64,000 bases of DNA from Paracoccus sp. S3-43 (GCF_029027965.1 NZ_CP119082.1:476001-540000), one strand, 5' to 3'. Positions 1-9,370 are shown, numbered from the stretch's first letter. Translations and numbers: made by a program. Notes: a model not told the origin generated them from the letters alone.

Positions 1-80
1 ACAGGATCTTCGTCCACAATGTCGGGCGCAATCAGGAAGCCTTCATCGACATGGCAGGCCGCGAACTGGTCGGACAGCCC

Positions 81-1742
81 TTACAGCTTGTCGCGCCAGC
101 GGTTCACCAGCGGATAGCGGCGGTCCAGCCAGAACGCCTTGGTCGAGATGCGCGGGCCGGGCGCGGCCTGATAACGCTTCCATTCGCTGCCATACAACAG
201 CCGTTCCACCTTTCGGACGGTTTCGGCCTCGAAGCCCCGTCCGACCAGATCGGCCAGCGACAGATCCTGTTCGACCAGCCCGTCCAGGATCGCGTCCAGA
301 ACCTCGTAGGGGGGCAGCGAATCCTGGTCCAGCTGATCGGGGCGCAGCTCGGCCGAGGGGGGCTTGCCGATGATCTGCGGCGGGATCACCTCGCCCGCCG
401 GTCCCATCATCCAGTCGCGATGATGGGCGTTGCGCCAGCGGCAGGTTTCGAACACGCGGGTCTTGTACAGATCCTTGATCGGGTTATAGCCGCCGGCCAT
501 GTCGCCATAGATCGTGGCATAGCCCACGCCCACCTCGGACTTGTTGCCGGTGGTCAGCAGCATCCCGCCGAACTTGTTGGAGATCGCCATCAGCATCACC
601 CCGCGCAGGCGGGACTGGATGTTTTCCTCGGTGATGTCGGGCTGCGTGCCTTCCATCAGATGCGCCAGGGCGGTGCCCACCGCGTCGCGCGCGCCGTCGA
701 TGCGCACCGTGTCCAGCCGCGCGCCAAGGCGGGCCGCGCAATCGGCGGCGTCGTCCAGGCTGGCCGGGGACGTGTATTCGCTGGGCAGCATCACGCAATG
801 CACGTTCTGCGGCCCGATGGCGTCCGCCGCGATGGTCGCCACAAGCGCGGAATCCACGCCCCCCGACAGGCCCAGCACCACCTTCGAGAACCCCGATTTG
901 CGCAGGTATTCGCGCAGGCCCAGCATCATCGCCTGGTAATCCTGTTCCCATTCGTCGGGCTGCGGCGCCATCAGGCCGGGTTCGGCCCGCCAGCCGTCGC
1001 CGGTCAGGGTGAAGTCGACATGGGCCAGCGTTTCGACAAAGGGCGGCAGTTGCACGACCTTGTGCCCTCCGGGGTTCAGCACGAAGCTGGCGCCGTCGTA
1101 AAGCTGGTCGTCCTGGCCGCCGACCATGTTGACATAGACCAGCGGCAGCCCGGTTTCCACGACGCGCCCGACCATGTGGCCCATGCGCAGATCCAGCTTG
1201 TTGCGGTGATAGGGCGAACCGTTCGGCACCACCAGGATCTCGGCCCCGGTTTCGGCCAGGGTCTCGGCCACGTCGGGCGCCCAGCCGTCCTCGCAGATGG
1301 GCGATCCGATGCGCGCGCCCGCCACCGGATAGGGACCGCTGATCGGGCCGCTGTCGAACAGCCGCAATTCGTCGAACAGCTGCTTGTGGGGCAGGCGGTG
1401 CTTCAGCACACGGGCCACCAGCTCGCCGTCCTTGAAGATCCAATAGGCGTTATACAGCTTGTCGCGGTCGGCCCATGGCCCGCCGATGCCGATGGCGGGG
1501 CCGCCGGTGCAGGCCGCGCCCAGGGCGCGGATCGCGTCCTCGGCCTGGCGGGTGAAGGCGGGCTTCAGCACCAGATCCTGCGTCTGATAGCCGGTGATGA
1601 ACATCTCGGGCAGGGCCAGCATGTCGGCGCCCGCGTCGCGCGCGGCCTGCCACGCGTCCCGCGCCTTGGCGGCATTGCCGTCCAGGTCGCCCACGGTGGC
1701 GTTCAACTGACCGATGGTCAGGCGGAAACGGTTCGTCATCAT
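81..1742 (-). CDS. nadE: NAD+ synthase, glutamine-hydrolysing
   Basis: Makes NAD+ from deamido-NAD+ and ATP in the cytoplasm, taking ammonia from glutamine. The 553-residue length fits the two-domain, glutamine-dependent class. The N-terminal half is a nitrilase-type amidase with the expected Glu (ALPEMF, near residue 46), Lys (LKHRLPHKQ) and Cys (SPICEDGW) triad. The C-terminal half is the synthetase with the PP-loop SGGVDSAL. Two adjacent ATG codons (1742 and 1739) follow an AGGACCAGGGG-like Shine-Dalgarno, so the start is uncertain by one codon. The 80 bases beyond its stop reach the window edge; the frame stays open there but nothing in it can be identified. Confidence 0.95.
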   Translation of the reverse strand: MMTNRFRLTIGQLNATVGDLDGNAAKARDAWQAARDAGADMLALPEMFITGYQTQDLVLKPAFTRQAEDAIRALGAACTGGPAIGIGGPWADRDKLYNAYWIFKDGELVARVLKHRLPHKQLFDELRLFDSGPISGPYPVAGARIGSPICEDGWAPDVAETLAETGAEILVVPNGSPYHRNKLDLRMGHMVGRVVETGLPLVYVNMVGGQDDQLYDGASFVLNPGGHKVVQLPPFVETLAHVDFTLTGDGWRAEPGLMAPQPDEWEQDYQAMMLGLREYLRKSGFSKVVLGLSGGVDSALVATIAADAIGPQNVHCVMLPSEYTSPASLDDAADCAARLGARLDTVRIDGARDAVGTALAHLMEGTQPDITEENIQSRLRGVMLMAISNKFGGMLLTTGNKSEVGVGYATIYGDMAGGYNPIKDLYKTRVFETCRWRNAHHRDWMMGPAGEVIPPQIIGKPPSAELRPDQLDQDSLPPYEVLDAILDGLVEQDLSLADLVGRGFEAETVRKVERLLYGSEWKRYQAAPGPRISTKAFWLDRRYPLVNRWRDKL

Positions 1743-1862
1743 GCAGCCCCTGGTCCTTCTTCCGTTCGTGATAGGCGATGGCGCGCAGAAGGAAAAGTCG
1801 GGCTTTGCGCATGCGGTTCCGCTGCGCTAGACCATGGGCAAAAGACAAAGGGCATTGTGGCG

Positions 1863-3305
1863 ATGAAGGCGGCAAGTTGGGCGGCTGTTGTGGCGCTGTT
1901 GGCGGGGACCGTGGCGGCGGACGCGCAGGTCGTGACCAAGCAATACGACGACGGCGGCGTCTATGAGGGCACCTTCCGCAACGGCCGCCAGCATGGCCGG
2001 GGCAGCTATACCCTGCCGGGCGGCTATCGCTATGAGGGCGACTGGGTGGAAGGCGAGATCCTGGGCCAGGGCCGCGCCACCTTCCCGAACGGGTCCGTCT
2101 ATGAAGGCCAGTTCGCAGAAGGCAAGCCCAACGGCAGCGGCACCATCACCTATGCCGATGGCGGCACCTACAAGGGCGACTGGGTGGCCGGAGAGATCAC
2201 CGGCAAGGGCGAGGCGCGCTATGCCAACGGGTCGGTCTATGTGGGCGATTTCGTCAAGGGGCTGCACCAGGGCAAGGGCGTGCTGACCCAGCCGAACGGC
2301 TATCGCTATGACGGCGACTGGAACGCCGGGGTCAAGGAAGGCCAGGGCAAGATCACCTATCCCGACGGCGCGGTCTATGAAGGCGGGATGCTGGCGGGCC
2401 AACGGGCGGGCAAGGGCAGGCTGACCATGGCCGACGGCCTTGTCTATGACGGCATCTGGTCGGCGGGGCAGATGTCGGGCACGGGCGTTCTGGTCCAGGG
2501 ATCGGGCGACCGCTACGAAGGCCAGATGCTGAACGGCCGCCGCGAGGGCCGGGGGGTTGCCACCTATGCCAATGGCGATGTCTATGACGGCGAGTTCAAG
2601 TCCGATCGCCGCCACGGCCAGGGGACCTTCACCGGGACCGACGGCTATGTCTATACCGGCCAATGGGTCGACGGCCGGATGGAGGGGCAGGGCCAGATCA
2701 CCTATCCCGACGGGTCGGTCTATCGCGGTCAGATGAAGGCCGACCGCCCCGACGGCACCGGCAAGATCACCTATCCCGACGGCGCCACCTATGAGGGGCA
2801 ATGGGCCGCGGGCGTGATCCAGGGCGAAGGCAAGGCCACCTATGCCAACGGCATGGTCTATGAGGGCGGGTTCAGGAACGCCCGCAACCACGGGCAGGGC
2901 CGGATGACCTATCCCGACGGCTACGTCTATACCGGCGCCTGGGCCGAGGGTCAGCGCCACGGAGAAGGCCAGGCAACCTATGCCGACGGCACCGTCTATA
3001 CCGGCAGCTTCGTCAACGGCTTGCGCGAAGGCCAGGGCAAGCTGACCACGCCGGACGGCTTTGTCTATGAGGGCGGCTGGAAGGCCGGAGAGATCGACGG
3101 CAGCGGCGTCGCCACCTATGCCAGCGGCGACCGCTACGAAGGAAATTTTGTGGCCGGCAAGCGGCAGGGACAGGGCGTGATGCGCTATGCCAGCGGAGAG
3201 GTGGCGTCCGGCGAATGGGACCAGAACCGCCTGATCGAAAGCGACCCCGCCGCCGAGGGCCAGGCCGACACGCCCCCGATGCCCAACGAGGCGGCGAACC
3301 CCTAG
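1863..3305 (+). CDS. Secreted MORN-repeat protein (18 repeats)
   Basis: A 480-residue protein with a signal peptide (about residues 1-24, ending near VAADAQ), then 18 uninterrupted 23-residue MORN repeats of the form Y-E-G-x-(W/F)-x-x-G-x-x-x-G-x-G-x-x-x-Y-x-x-G, then a short acidic proline-rich tail. MORN repeats form an elongated beta sheet used as a scaffold or for binding lipid or protein; the partner here is unknown. The open frame extends far upstream, but that part lies antisense to nadE. ATG 1863 is chosen because the signal peptide starts there and an AAAGGG stands upstream. The nearly identical repeats make the DNA itself repetitive from about 1960 to 3200. It is a single-gene unit between nadE and a GntR gene. 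Confidence 0.85.
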   Translation: MKAASWAAVVALLAGTVAADAQVVTKQYDDGGVYEGTFRNGRQHGRGSYTLPGGYRYEGDWVEGEILGQGRATFPNGSVYEGQFAEGKPNGSGTITYADGGTYKGDWVAGEITGKGEARYANGSVYVGDFVKGLHQGKGVLTQPNGYRYDGDWNAGVKEGQGKITYPDGAVYEGGMLAGQRAGKGRLTMADGLVYDGIWSAGQMSGTGVLVQGSGDRYEGQMLNGRREGRGVATYANGDVYDGEFKSDRRHGQGTFTGTDGYVYTGQWVDGRMEGQGQITYPDGSVYRGQMKADRPDGTGKITYPDGATYEGQWAAGVIQGEGKATYANGMVYEGGFRNARNHGQGRMTYPDGYVYTGAWAEGQRHGEGQATYADGTVYTGSFVNGLREGQGKLTTPDGFVYEGGWKAGEIDGSGVATYASGDRYEGNFVAGKRQGQGVMRYASGEVASGEWDQNRLIESDPAAEGQADTPPMPNEAANP

Positions 3306-3337
3306 GGACGTGCGGCAGGGCGCGGCCCGACATTTCG

Positions 3338-3365
3338 CTTCACTAGTATGGAAGTATGGTATAAT
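3338..3365 (+). promoter_or_regulatory. Promoter and candidate operator of the uxuA-kdgK unit
   Basis: A perfect TATAAT (3360-3365) lies 18 bases upstream of the GntR start, with a weak -35-like CTTCAC at 3338-3343. Between them is a tandem direct repeat AGTATGG at 3345-3351 and 3353-3359, which overlaps the -10 region. An AT-rich repeated heptamer over a promoter, directly before a GntR-family gene, is a reasonable binding site for that regulator. This is inferred from position only. Confidence 0.45.
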
Positions 3366-3383
3366 AAGGCCACAGGAGGCATC

Positions 3384-4061
3384 ATGGACATCGCCCGCAT
3401 CACCATCGCGCTCAGCACCTCGGCCCAGGTCCACGACTGGCTGCGCAAGCGCGTGCAGCAGGGCGACCTGCCGCCCGGAATGCGCATCAGCGAAACCGAG
3501 GTCGCCGCCGCCATCGGCATCAGCCGCCAGCCGGTGCGCGAAGCCTTCATCCGCCTGGCCAGCGAGGGCCTGGCCGAGGTCCGTCCGCAGCGCGGCACCT
3601 ATATCAGCAAGATCTCGGTCCAGGCGGTCCTCTCGGCCCGCTTCATCCGCGAGGCGGTCGAGGCCGACCTGGCCCGCATCGTGGCCGAGGCCCGCCCCGC
3701 CGAAATCCTGGACCGCATGGCGGACGAGATCGCCCGCCAGCACCATGCCGATGCCGCTGGATCGGTCGAGGATTTCATCGAATCCGACGACCGCTTCCAC
3801 CACATGCTGGCGCTTGCCGCCGGGCAGGACGCCGTCTGGGCGGACCTGGAGCGGCTGAAGGCGCAGATGAACCGGCTGCGGCACCTGTCGATGCGCGCCT
3901 TCGACCGCAGCTTCACCATCGGCCAGCACCAGGCGATCCTGGACGCCCTGCGCCAGGGCGACGCGGATGCGGCGGAAGGCGCGATGCGCACCCATCTGCG
4001 CCAGATGCTGACCGAGGTGCCGCAGATGGCGGCGGCCCAGCCCGACTATTTCACCGCATAA
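3384..4061 (+). CDS. GntR-family (FCD) regulator of hexuronate genes
   Basis: A 225-residue transcription factor with an N-terminal winged helix (residues about 10-75; ISETEVAAAIGISRQPVREAF is the recognition region) and a C-terminal all-helical FCD ligand domain with its conserved Asp/His metal-site pattern (DDRFHHML and the late QHQAILDAL). It heads a unit with uxuA and kdgK, 10 bases before uxuA, so a uronate or an intermediate is the likely effector. The start at 3384 follows an AGGAGG; an upstream in-frame ATG at 3348 lies inside the promoter repeat and is less likely. Confidence 0.85.
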   Translation: MDIARITIALSTSAQVHDWLRKRVQQGDLPPGMRISETEVAAAIGISRQPVREAFIRLASEGLAEVRPQRGTYISKISVQAVLSARFIREAVEADLARIVAEARPAEILDRMADEIARQHHADAAGSVEDFIESDDRFHHMLALAAGQDAVWADLERLKAQMNRLRHLSMRAFDRSFTIGQHQAILDALRQGDADAAEGAMRTHLRQMLTEVPQMAAAQPDYFTA

Positions 4062-4071
4062 GGAGCCCGCG

Positions 4072-5283
4072 ATGCGACACACCTGGCGTTGGTTCGGTCC
4101 GAACGACCGCGTGTCGGTGGACGACATGCTGCAAGCGGGCGTCCAGGGCGTCGTGACGGCGCTGCATCACCTTCCCACGGGCGAGATCTGGTCGCCCGAA
4201 CAGATCGCGCTGCGCCAGGCCCAGCTTGCCGCGATGCGCGACGGCGCGCCCTCGGGCCTGGAATGGGAGGTGGTGGAGAGCCTGCCGGTCAGCGAACAGA
4301 TCAAGACCCAGAGCGGCGACTGGCGGGGGCATGTCGCGAACTGGACTGCATCCATGCGGAACCTGCACGCGGCGGGGATCCGGGTGATCTGCTATAACTT
4401 CATGCCGGTGCTGGACTGGACGCGCACCGACCTGGAATGGCGCCGTCCCACCGGCGCGCGCTGCATGAGGTTCGACCTGACCGACTTCGCGGCCTTCGAC
4501 ATCCACATCCTGGAACGCCCCGGCGCGGCCGAGGATTTCCCCGAGGATCTGCGCGCCGCCGCCGCCCGCCGCTTTGCCGACATGGATGACAGGGCGCGTC
4601 AGCAGCTTGCCGGAAACGTGGTCTTCGGCCTGCCCGGCGCGGCCGAGCATCTGACCATGGGCGATGTGCGCGATCTGCTGCAAACCTATGCCCCGGTGAC
4701 GGACGCCGTGCTGCGCCGCCATTTCCACGACTTCCTGGAACAGGTGGCCCCGGTCGCGCAGGATCTGGGGATGCGGCTGTGCTGCCACCCGGACGACCCG
4801 CCCTTCCCGCTGCTGGGCCTGCCCCGCGTCATGTCGACCGAGGCCGATTTCGCCGAACGCATCGCCGCCGTGGACCTGCCCGCGAACGGCATCACGCTGT
4901 GTTCCGGCTCGCTGGGGGCGCGGCATGACAACGACCTGCCCGGCATGATGCGCCGCCTGGGCGACCGGGTGCATTTCCTGCATCTGCGCAATGTCCGCCG
5001 CGACAGCGACACCGTGCCCGCCAGCTTCTTCGAGGATGAACATCTGTCCGGCCAGACCGACATGGTGGCCCTGATCGACGCCATCCTGGCCGAGGAATCC
5101 CGCCGCCGCGCCGCCGGACGCGAGGACTGGCGCATCCCCATGCGCCCCGACCACGGCCAGGACATCCTGGACGATATCGGGCGCGGCGGCCAGCCGGGCT
5201 ATCCGGCCATCGGGCGGCTGAAGGGGTTGGCGGAGCTGCGCGGGGTCGAACTTGCCCTGTCGCGTCAGCACCAGACCGCCTGA
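4072..5283 (+). CDS. uxuA: Mannonate dehydratase
   Basis: Converts D-mannonate to 2-keto-3-deoxy-D-gluconate (KDG) with loss of water, in the cytoplasm; the family uses Mn2+/Fe2+. The 403-residue length and the opening MRHTWRWFGPND, the GVVTALHHLPTGEIW segment and the metal-site region around CSGSLGARHDND are typical of UxuA. It sits 10 bases behind the GntR gene and overlaps the kinase by one base (TGATG), so the three are co-transcribed. Its substrate is supplied by the UxuB-type reductase encoded on the opposite strand. Confidence 0.95.
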   Translation: MRHTWRWFGPNDRVSVDDMLQAGVQGVVTALHHLPTGEIWSPEQIALRQAQLAAMRDGAPSGLEWEVVESLPVSEQIKTQSGDWRGHVANWTASMRNLHAAGIRVICYNFMPVLDWTRTDLEWRRPTGARCMRFDLTDFAAFDIHILERPGAAEDFPEDLRAAAARRFADMDDRARQQLAGNVVFGLPGAAEHLTMGDVRDLLQTYAPVTDAVLRRHFHDFLEQVAPVAQDLGMRLCCHPDDPPFPLLGLPRVMSTEADFAERIAAVDLPANGITLCSGSLGARHDNDLPGMMRRLGDRVHFLHLRNVRRDSDTVPASFFEDEHLSGQTDMVALIDAILAEESRRRAAGREDWRIPMRPDHGQDILDDIGRGGQPGYPAIGRLKGLAELRGVELALSRQHQTA

Positions 5284-6191
5284 TGCGGATCCTGTCGATC
5301 GGAGAGGCGATGGTTGAACTGGGCCAGGCGGACCAGCCGGGCCTGTGGCGGCTGGGGATCGCGGGCGACACGCTGAACACCGCCTGGTATCTGCGCCGCC
5401 TGTTGGGCGCGGACAGCCAGGTCGATTACCTGACGCGCGTCGGCACCGGGGCCTTTTCCCAGCGGATGCTGGATTTCTTGGCGGCCGAGGGGATCGGCAC
5501 GGCCCATATCGGACGCGACCCTGACCGCGAGATCGGCCTTTACGCGATCAGCCTGAAGGATGGCGAGCGCAGCTTCGCCTATTGGCGCGACACATCGGCG
5601 GCCAGGCGGCTGGCGGACGATCCGGCGGTGCTGGACGCGGCGCTGGAGGGCGCGGCGGTCGCCTATGTCTCGGGCATCACCGTGGCGATCCTGCCGTCGG
5701 AAGGGCGCGCCAACCTTCGGGCGGCGCTGACGCGGGCGCGGGCGGCAGGGACGCGCGTGGTCTTCGACCCGAACCTGCGCCCCCGTCTGTGGGCGGATGC
5801 GGCGACCATGCGGCAGGGAATTTCAGACGCAGCGGCGGGGGCCGATCTGGTCCTGCCCTCTTTCGACGACGAAGCCACGCATTTCGGCGACGCCGACCCG
5901 CAGGCGACGGTCGCGCGTTATCTGGCGCTTGGGGCAGGGCAGGTGGTGGTGAAGAACGGCGGCGGGCCGATCCGCTTCGGCGGGCGGGACGGGTGCGGGG
6001 CCGTGACGGACCTTGTGCCCGAGGCGCCCGTGGACAGCACGGCGGCGGGCGACAGCTTCAACGCGGGCTATCTGGCGGCCTGGCTGACGGGTGCGGATTG
6101 CGCAGCAGCCATCGCGGCGGGCCATGCGCTGAGCCGCAAGGTGATCGGTCATCGCGGGGCCTTGGTGCGCGAGGCGGTAGCGACTGTCTGA
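5283..6191 (+). CDS. kdgK: 2-keto-3-deoxygluconate kinase (PfkB family)
   Basis: A ribokinase-fold sugar kinase of 302 residues. The N terminus (RILSIGEAMVELG) and the C-terminal anion-hole and catalytic signature in the variant form DSTAAGDSFNAGY mark the PfkB family. The position straight after mannonate dehydratase makes KDG the likely substrate, giving KDPG for the Entner-Doudoroff pathway. No KDPG aldolase gene is present in the window, so that step must be encoded elsewhere. Translation is probably coupled to uxuA through the one-base overlap. Confidence 0.88.
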   Translation: MRILSIGEAMVELGQADQPGLWRLGIAGDTLNTAWYLRRLLGADSQVDYLTRVGTGAFSQRMLDFLAAEGIGTAHIGRDPDREIGLYAISLKDGERSFAYWRDTSAARRLADDPAVLDAALEGAAVAYVSGITVAILPSEGRANLRAALTRARAAGTRVVFDPNLRPRLWADAATMRQGISDAAAGADLVLPSFDDEATHFGDADPQATVARYLALGAGQVVVKNGGGPIRFGGRDGCGAVTDLVPEAPVDSTAAGDSFNAGYLAAWLTGADCAAAIAAGHALSRKVIGHRGALVREAVATV

Positions 6192-6202
6192 AGCGTCGAA
6201 CT

Positions 6203-6269
6203 GGCGAAGGCCATCGCCTTCGCCACGTCACGATACATAAATCCCGACCGGACGGGCCTCAAAGGCCCG
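6203..6269 (+). terminator. Twin hairpins between converging uronate operons
   Basis: Twelve bases after the kdgK stop there is a 9-bp perfect stem (GGCGAAGGC, loop CATC, 6203-6224), followed by a second 7-bp stem with loop CAA (6253-6269). They lie between the converging kdgK and uxuB genes and probably end transcription from both sides, although no long T tract follows. The rest of 6192-6396 shows no gene. Confidence 0.5.
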
Positions 6270-6396
6270 GCCAGCGCCCGCCCCGCCCCGGCCTCTCGTG
6301 GTTGTTTGCTGAACCGTTTCCGGTTGCGCCGTCACGCAGCGGGCGGGGAAACGGATGCGTTTCCTGATTCCGCCCGGCCGACCGTGGGATGGGGTT

Positions 6397-7824
6397 TCAC
6401 CCCACCGCTGCAACCCCCGCCACCATCGCCCGCGACCCGTCCCGCACCAGCCCCGACAGCGCCGCCGTCAGATCCGCCGCAAAGCCCGCATCCTCGCGCA
6501 GAGCGGGCGGGAACACCCCGGCCAGCCCCAGGAACCCCGCCACCGTCTGGGCCGGGTCGTCCCGCCACAGCGCGGCAAGGCGCGGGGCCAGCGGATCCTT
6601 GACCTCGATCGCCGCGCCCTGTTCGTCGCGCCCCGAGGCATAGCGCATCCAGGCCGCCACGGCCAAGGTCAGCCCCGGCACCGCGCGCCCCGCCGCGCGG
6701 CTTTCCGCGATGGTGCCCAGGATCCGCTGCGGCAGCTTCTGGCTGCCGTCCATGGCGATCTGCCAGGTCCGGTGCCGGATCGCCGGGTTGGCATAGCGCG
6801 CGGCAAGCGCATCGGCATAGGCGGCCAGATCCTCGCCCGGCGGAGGCGTCAGCGCGGGAATGATCTCGTCCCGCCACAGGCTGCGCACGAATCCGGCGAA
6901 GACCGGATCGGCCATGGTTTCGGCAATCGTTTCGTGCCCCGCCAGATAGCCCAGATAGGCCAGGCTGGAATGCGTGCCGTTCAGCATCCGCAGCTTCATA
7001 TGCTCGAAGGGCGTGACATCCGCGACCATCTGCACGCCGACCCGCTCGAAAGCCGGGCGGGGACCGCAAAAATCGTCCTCGATCACCCATTGGCGGAAGG
7101 GTTCGTGCATCACCGGGGCTTCGTCGCGGGTGCCCGTCGCCGCTTCCAGCCGGTCCAGATCGGCCGGAGTCGTCGCGGGGACGATGCGGTCCACCATGGT
7201 CGAGGGGAAGGCGCCCGTCGCCTGGATCCACTCGGCCAGGGCCGGGTCGATCAGCCGGGCCAGATCCCCCACCACGCCCCGCACCACCCGGCCGTTTTCG
7301 GGCAGGTTGTCGCAGCACAGCACCGTGAAGGGCGGCAGGCCAGCGTCGCGGCGCGCGGCCAGGGCGCGGACCAGGAAACCGGGCGCGGAGCGCGGCAGCG
7401 GGTTGGCCAGATCATGCCGGATGTCGGGGTGGTCGGGGTTCAGGCGGCCGGTCGAGGGTTCGTGGCAATAGCCCTTTTCCGTCACCGTCAGGCTGACGAC
7501 ATGCGTGGCGGGCGAGGCCATGGCGTCCAGCACCGCTTGCGGATCCTCGGGCGCGACCAGCACGTCGCGCAGCACCTTCACCACCTGCGGAACCTCCCCA
7601 TCCTGGCCAAGCTCGACCGCCGTATAGGCCCAGCCTTGCGGTTTCAGCCGGTCGCGTGTGCCGGGCGATTGCAGCGAGACGCCGGTGACGCCCCAGCCGC
7701 CCGCCTGGGCCACATAGATCGCCCCATGCGCGCGGAAGAAGGCGCCCAAGCCCAGATGGACGATGCCCCCCGCCGTGGCGGGGTCGCGGTAAAGCCTATC
7801 TGGCAAGCCAGCCTCCATCGACAT
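6397..7824 (-). CDS. uxuB: Mannitol dehydrogenase-family fructuronate reductase
   Basis: A 475-residue member of the long-chain mannitol dehydrogenase family. It has the N-terminal NAD-binding region GGIVHLGLGAFFRAHGA and a C-terminal substrate domain including KLRMLNGTHSSLAYLGYL, whose Lys/Asn/His are the family's catalytic set. With uxaC and uxuA nearby, the likely reaction is D-fructuronate to D-mannonate with NADH; mannitol or tagaturonate as substrate cannot be excluded. It overlaps kduD by 29 bases if the ATG at 7824 is used. A TTG at 7806 has a better-placed GGAGG and would reduce the overlap to 11 bases, so the start is uncertain. Confidence 0.85.
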   Translation of the reverse strand: MSMEAGLPDRLYRDPATAGGIVHLGLGAFFRAHGAIYVAQAGGWGVTGVSLQSPGTRDRLKPQGWAYTAVELGQDGEVPQVVKVLRDVLVAPEDPQAVLDAMASPATHVVSLTVTEKGYCHEPSTGRLNPDHPDIRHDLANPLPRSAPGFLVRALAARRDAGLPPFTVLCCDNLPENGRVVRGVVGDLARLIDPALAEWIQATGAFPSTMVDRIVPATTPADLDRLEAATGTRDEAPVMHEPFRQWVIEDDFCGPRPAFERVGVQMVADVTPFEHMKLRMLNGTHSSLAYLGYLAGHETIAETMADPVFAGFVRSLWRDEIIPALTPPPGEDLAAYADALAARYANPAIRHRTWQIAMDGSQKLPQRILGTIAESRAAGRAVPGLTLAVAAWMRYASGRDEQGAAIEVKDPLAPRLAALWRDDPAQTVAGFLGLAGVFPPALREDAGFAADLTAALSGLVRDGSRAMVAGVAAVG

Positions 7825-8536
7825 TGAGGATCGCGCCGTTGATGTAATCGGACGCGGGCGCGGACAGGAACACGGCGGTCTGGCCGATATCCTCGGGGCG
7901 GCCCCAGCGGCCCGCCGGGATCCGGTCCAGGATGGCGGCGGACCGGGCGGGATCGGCGCGCAGGGCCTGGGTATTGTTCGTCTCGATATAGCCCGGCGCG
8001 ATGGCGTTGACGTTCAGGCCCTGCGCCGCCCATTCGTTGGCCATCAGCTTGGTCAGGCCCGCCACGCCATGTTTCGACGCTGTATAGGACGGCACCCGGA
8101 TGCCGCCCTGGAAGGACAGCAGGGACGCGATGTTGACGATCTTGCCCCGCCCGCGCGGCAGGGCCGCCCTGGCGAAGGCCTGGCAGGTGAAGAACAGCGC
8201 CTTGAGGTTCACGTCCATCACCTCGTCCCAGTCGGCTTCGGTGAAATCCACCGCATCGGCGCGGCGGATGATGCCGGCGTTGTTCACCAGAATGTCGATG
8301 CGTTCGGACGCGAACACGTCCCGCGCCGCCATCGGGTCGCTGAAATCCAGCCTCAGCGCGCGGCCCCGGTTTTCAGAAACCTGGCCGATCAGCGCCAGCG
8401 TCTCGTCGCAGTCGCGGCGGCCTGCGGCGATGACCTCGGCCCCTGCCTGCGCCATGGCGACGGCGATGGCCTGGCCGATGCCGGTATTGGCGCCGGTGAC
8501 AAGCGCCACCTTGCCGTCCAGCGAGAACGGATTCAC
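7796..8536 (-). CDS. kduD: 2-dehydro-3-deoxy-D-gluconate 5-dehydrogenase (SDR)
   Basis: A 246-residue classical short-chain dehydrogenase with the cofactor motif TGANTGIG (near residue 15), NNAG, and the catalytic Tyr/Lys in YTASKHG. It follows kduI in the same unit, as is standard for KduD, which reduces 2,5-diketo-3-deoxygluconate to KDG with NAD(P)H. The start codon is GTG at 8536 and overlaps the kduI stop (GTGA), so translation is probably coupled. The family alone would allow other substrates; the call rests on the pairing with kduI. Confidence 0.88.
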   Translation of the reverse strand: MNPFSLDGKVALVTGANTGIGQAIAVAMAQAGAEVIAAGRRDCDETLALIGQVSENRGRALRLDFSDPMAARDVFASERIDILVNNAGIIRRADAVDFTEADWDEVMDVNLKALFFTCQAFARAALPRGRGKIVNIASLLSFQGGIRVPSYTASKHGVAGLTKLMANEWAAQGLNVNAIAPGYIETNNTQALRADPARSAAILDRIPAGRWGRPEDIGQTAVFLSAPASDYINGAILNVDGGWLAR

Positions 8537-9357
8537 CGCAGATCCTCCGGCTGCACGAAGTCCATGTCGGTGTAATCCACGTTGTCGCCCGCCATCGCCC
8601 AGATGAAGGTATAGCCGCCGATGCCCCCGCCCGAATGGATCGACCAGGACGGCGAGATCACCGCCTGTTCATTGGCGACGAACAGGTGGCGGGTTTCCTG
8701 CGGCTCGCCCATCAGGTGCAGCACGCGCGATTCAGGCGCCATGCCGTGATACAGATAGGCCTCCATCCGCCGGTCGTGGACATGGCTGGGGATGGTGTTC
8801 CAGACCGACCCGTCCTCCAGCGTGGTATAGCCCAGCACCAACTGGCAGCTTTCCATGACCAGCGGGTGGATGAACTGCCGGATGGTGCGCTTGTTCGAGG
8901 TTTCCACCGCGCCGGTCTTCATCTCCTTGGCGTCCTGGACCGTGACCAGGCGGCAGGGCAGGGCGCGGTGCGCCGGGCAGGAGGTGATGTAGAACCGCCC
9001 CTTGCCGCTGAAGGTGACGGCGCCCGATCCCATGCCCAGATACAGCACGTCGCCGTTCTTCATCTCCCATGTCTGGCCCGCCGCCGTGACCGAGCCCGCC
9101 TCGCCGATATTGACGATGCCCATCTCGCGGCGCTCCAGGAAGGTCGCGGTCTTGGTTTCCTCGATCTTGTCCAGGGTGATGTCGGCGCCGTCGGGGACCG
9201 CGCCGCCCAGCACGAAGCGGTCGTAATGGGTATAGACCAGCCGGATCTCGGCAGCGGCGAACAGGCCCTCGGTCAGGAAATGCCGGCGCAGTTCGGCGGT
9301 GTCCATGCGCTTCGCGTGATCGGGATGGATCGCGTGGCGGGTTTCGACATGGGTCAT
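8533..9357 (-). CDS. kduI: 5-keto-4-deoxyuronate isomerase
   Basis: A 274-residue cupin-fold isomerase that turns 5-keto-4-deoxyuronate (from unsaturated pectin- or alginate-type uronates) into 2,5-diketo-3-deoxygluconate. The start MTHVETRHAIHPDHAKRMDT and the metal-binding stretch TIPSHVHDRRMEAYLYHGM (His, His, Glu, with a later His) are characteristic. It is flanked by a small cupin gene upstream (13 bases) and kduD downstream. Together KduI and KduD add an entry for unsaturated oligo-uronates to the glucuronate route encoded around them. Confidence 0.95.
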   Translation of the reverse strand: MTHVETRHAIHPDHAKRMDTAELRRHFLTEGLFAAAEIRLVYTHYDRFVLGGAVPDGADITLDKIEETKTATFLERREMGIVNIGEAGSVTAAGQTWEMKNGDVLYLGMGSGAVTFSGKGRFYITSCPAHRALPCRLVTVQDAKEMKTGAVETSNKRTIRQFIHPLVMESCQLVLGYTTLEDGSVWNTIPSHVHDRRMEAYLYHGMAPESRVLHLMGEPQETRHLFVANEQAVISPSWSIHSGGGIGGYTFIWAMAGDNVDYTDMDFVQPEDLR

Positions 9358-9370
9358 CGGTCGGTCCTTC

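Noticed and set aside
51..1862. Open frame joined to the N terminus of the MORN protein
   Set aside because: It is antisense to nadE, has no family features, and the MORN signal peptide starts at 1863.
1960..3200. CRISPR-like regular repeats
   Set aside because: The 69-base periodicity is the coding of 23-residue MORN units, with no distinct spacers.
1827..4127. Long minus-strand frame of more than 700 codons
   Set aside because: It lies opposite the MORN repeats and GntR gene. The repeated DNA keeps the antisense frame free of stops, and the translation is low complexity.
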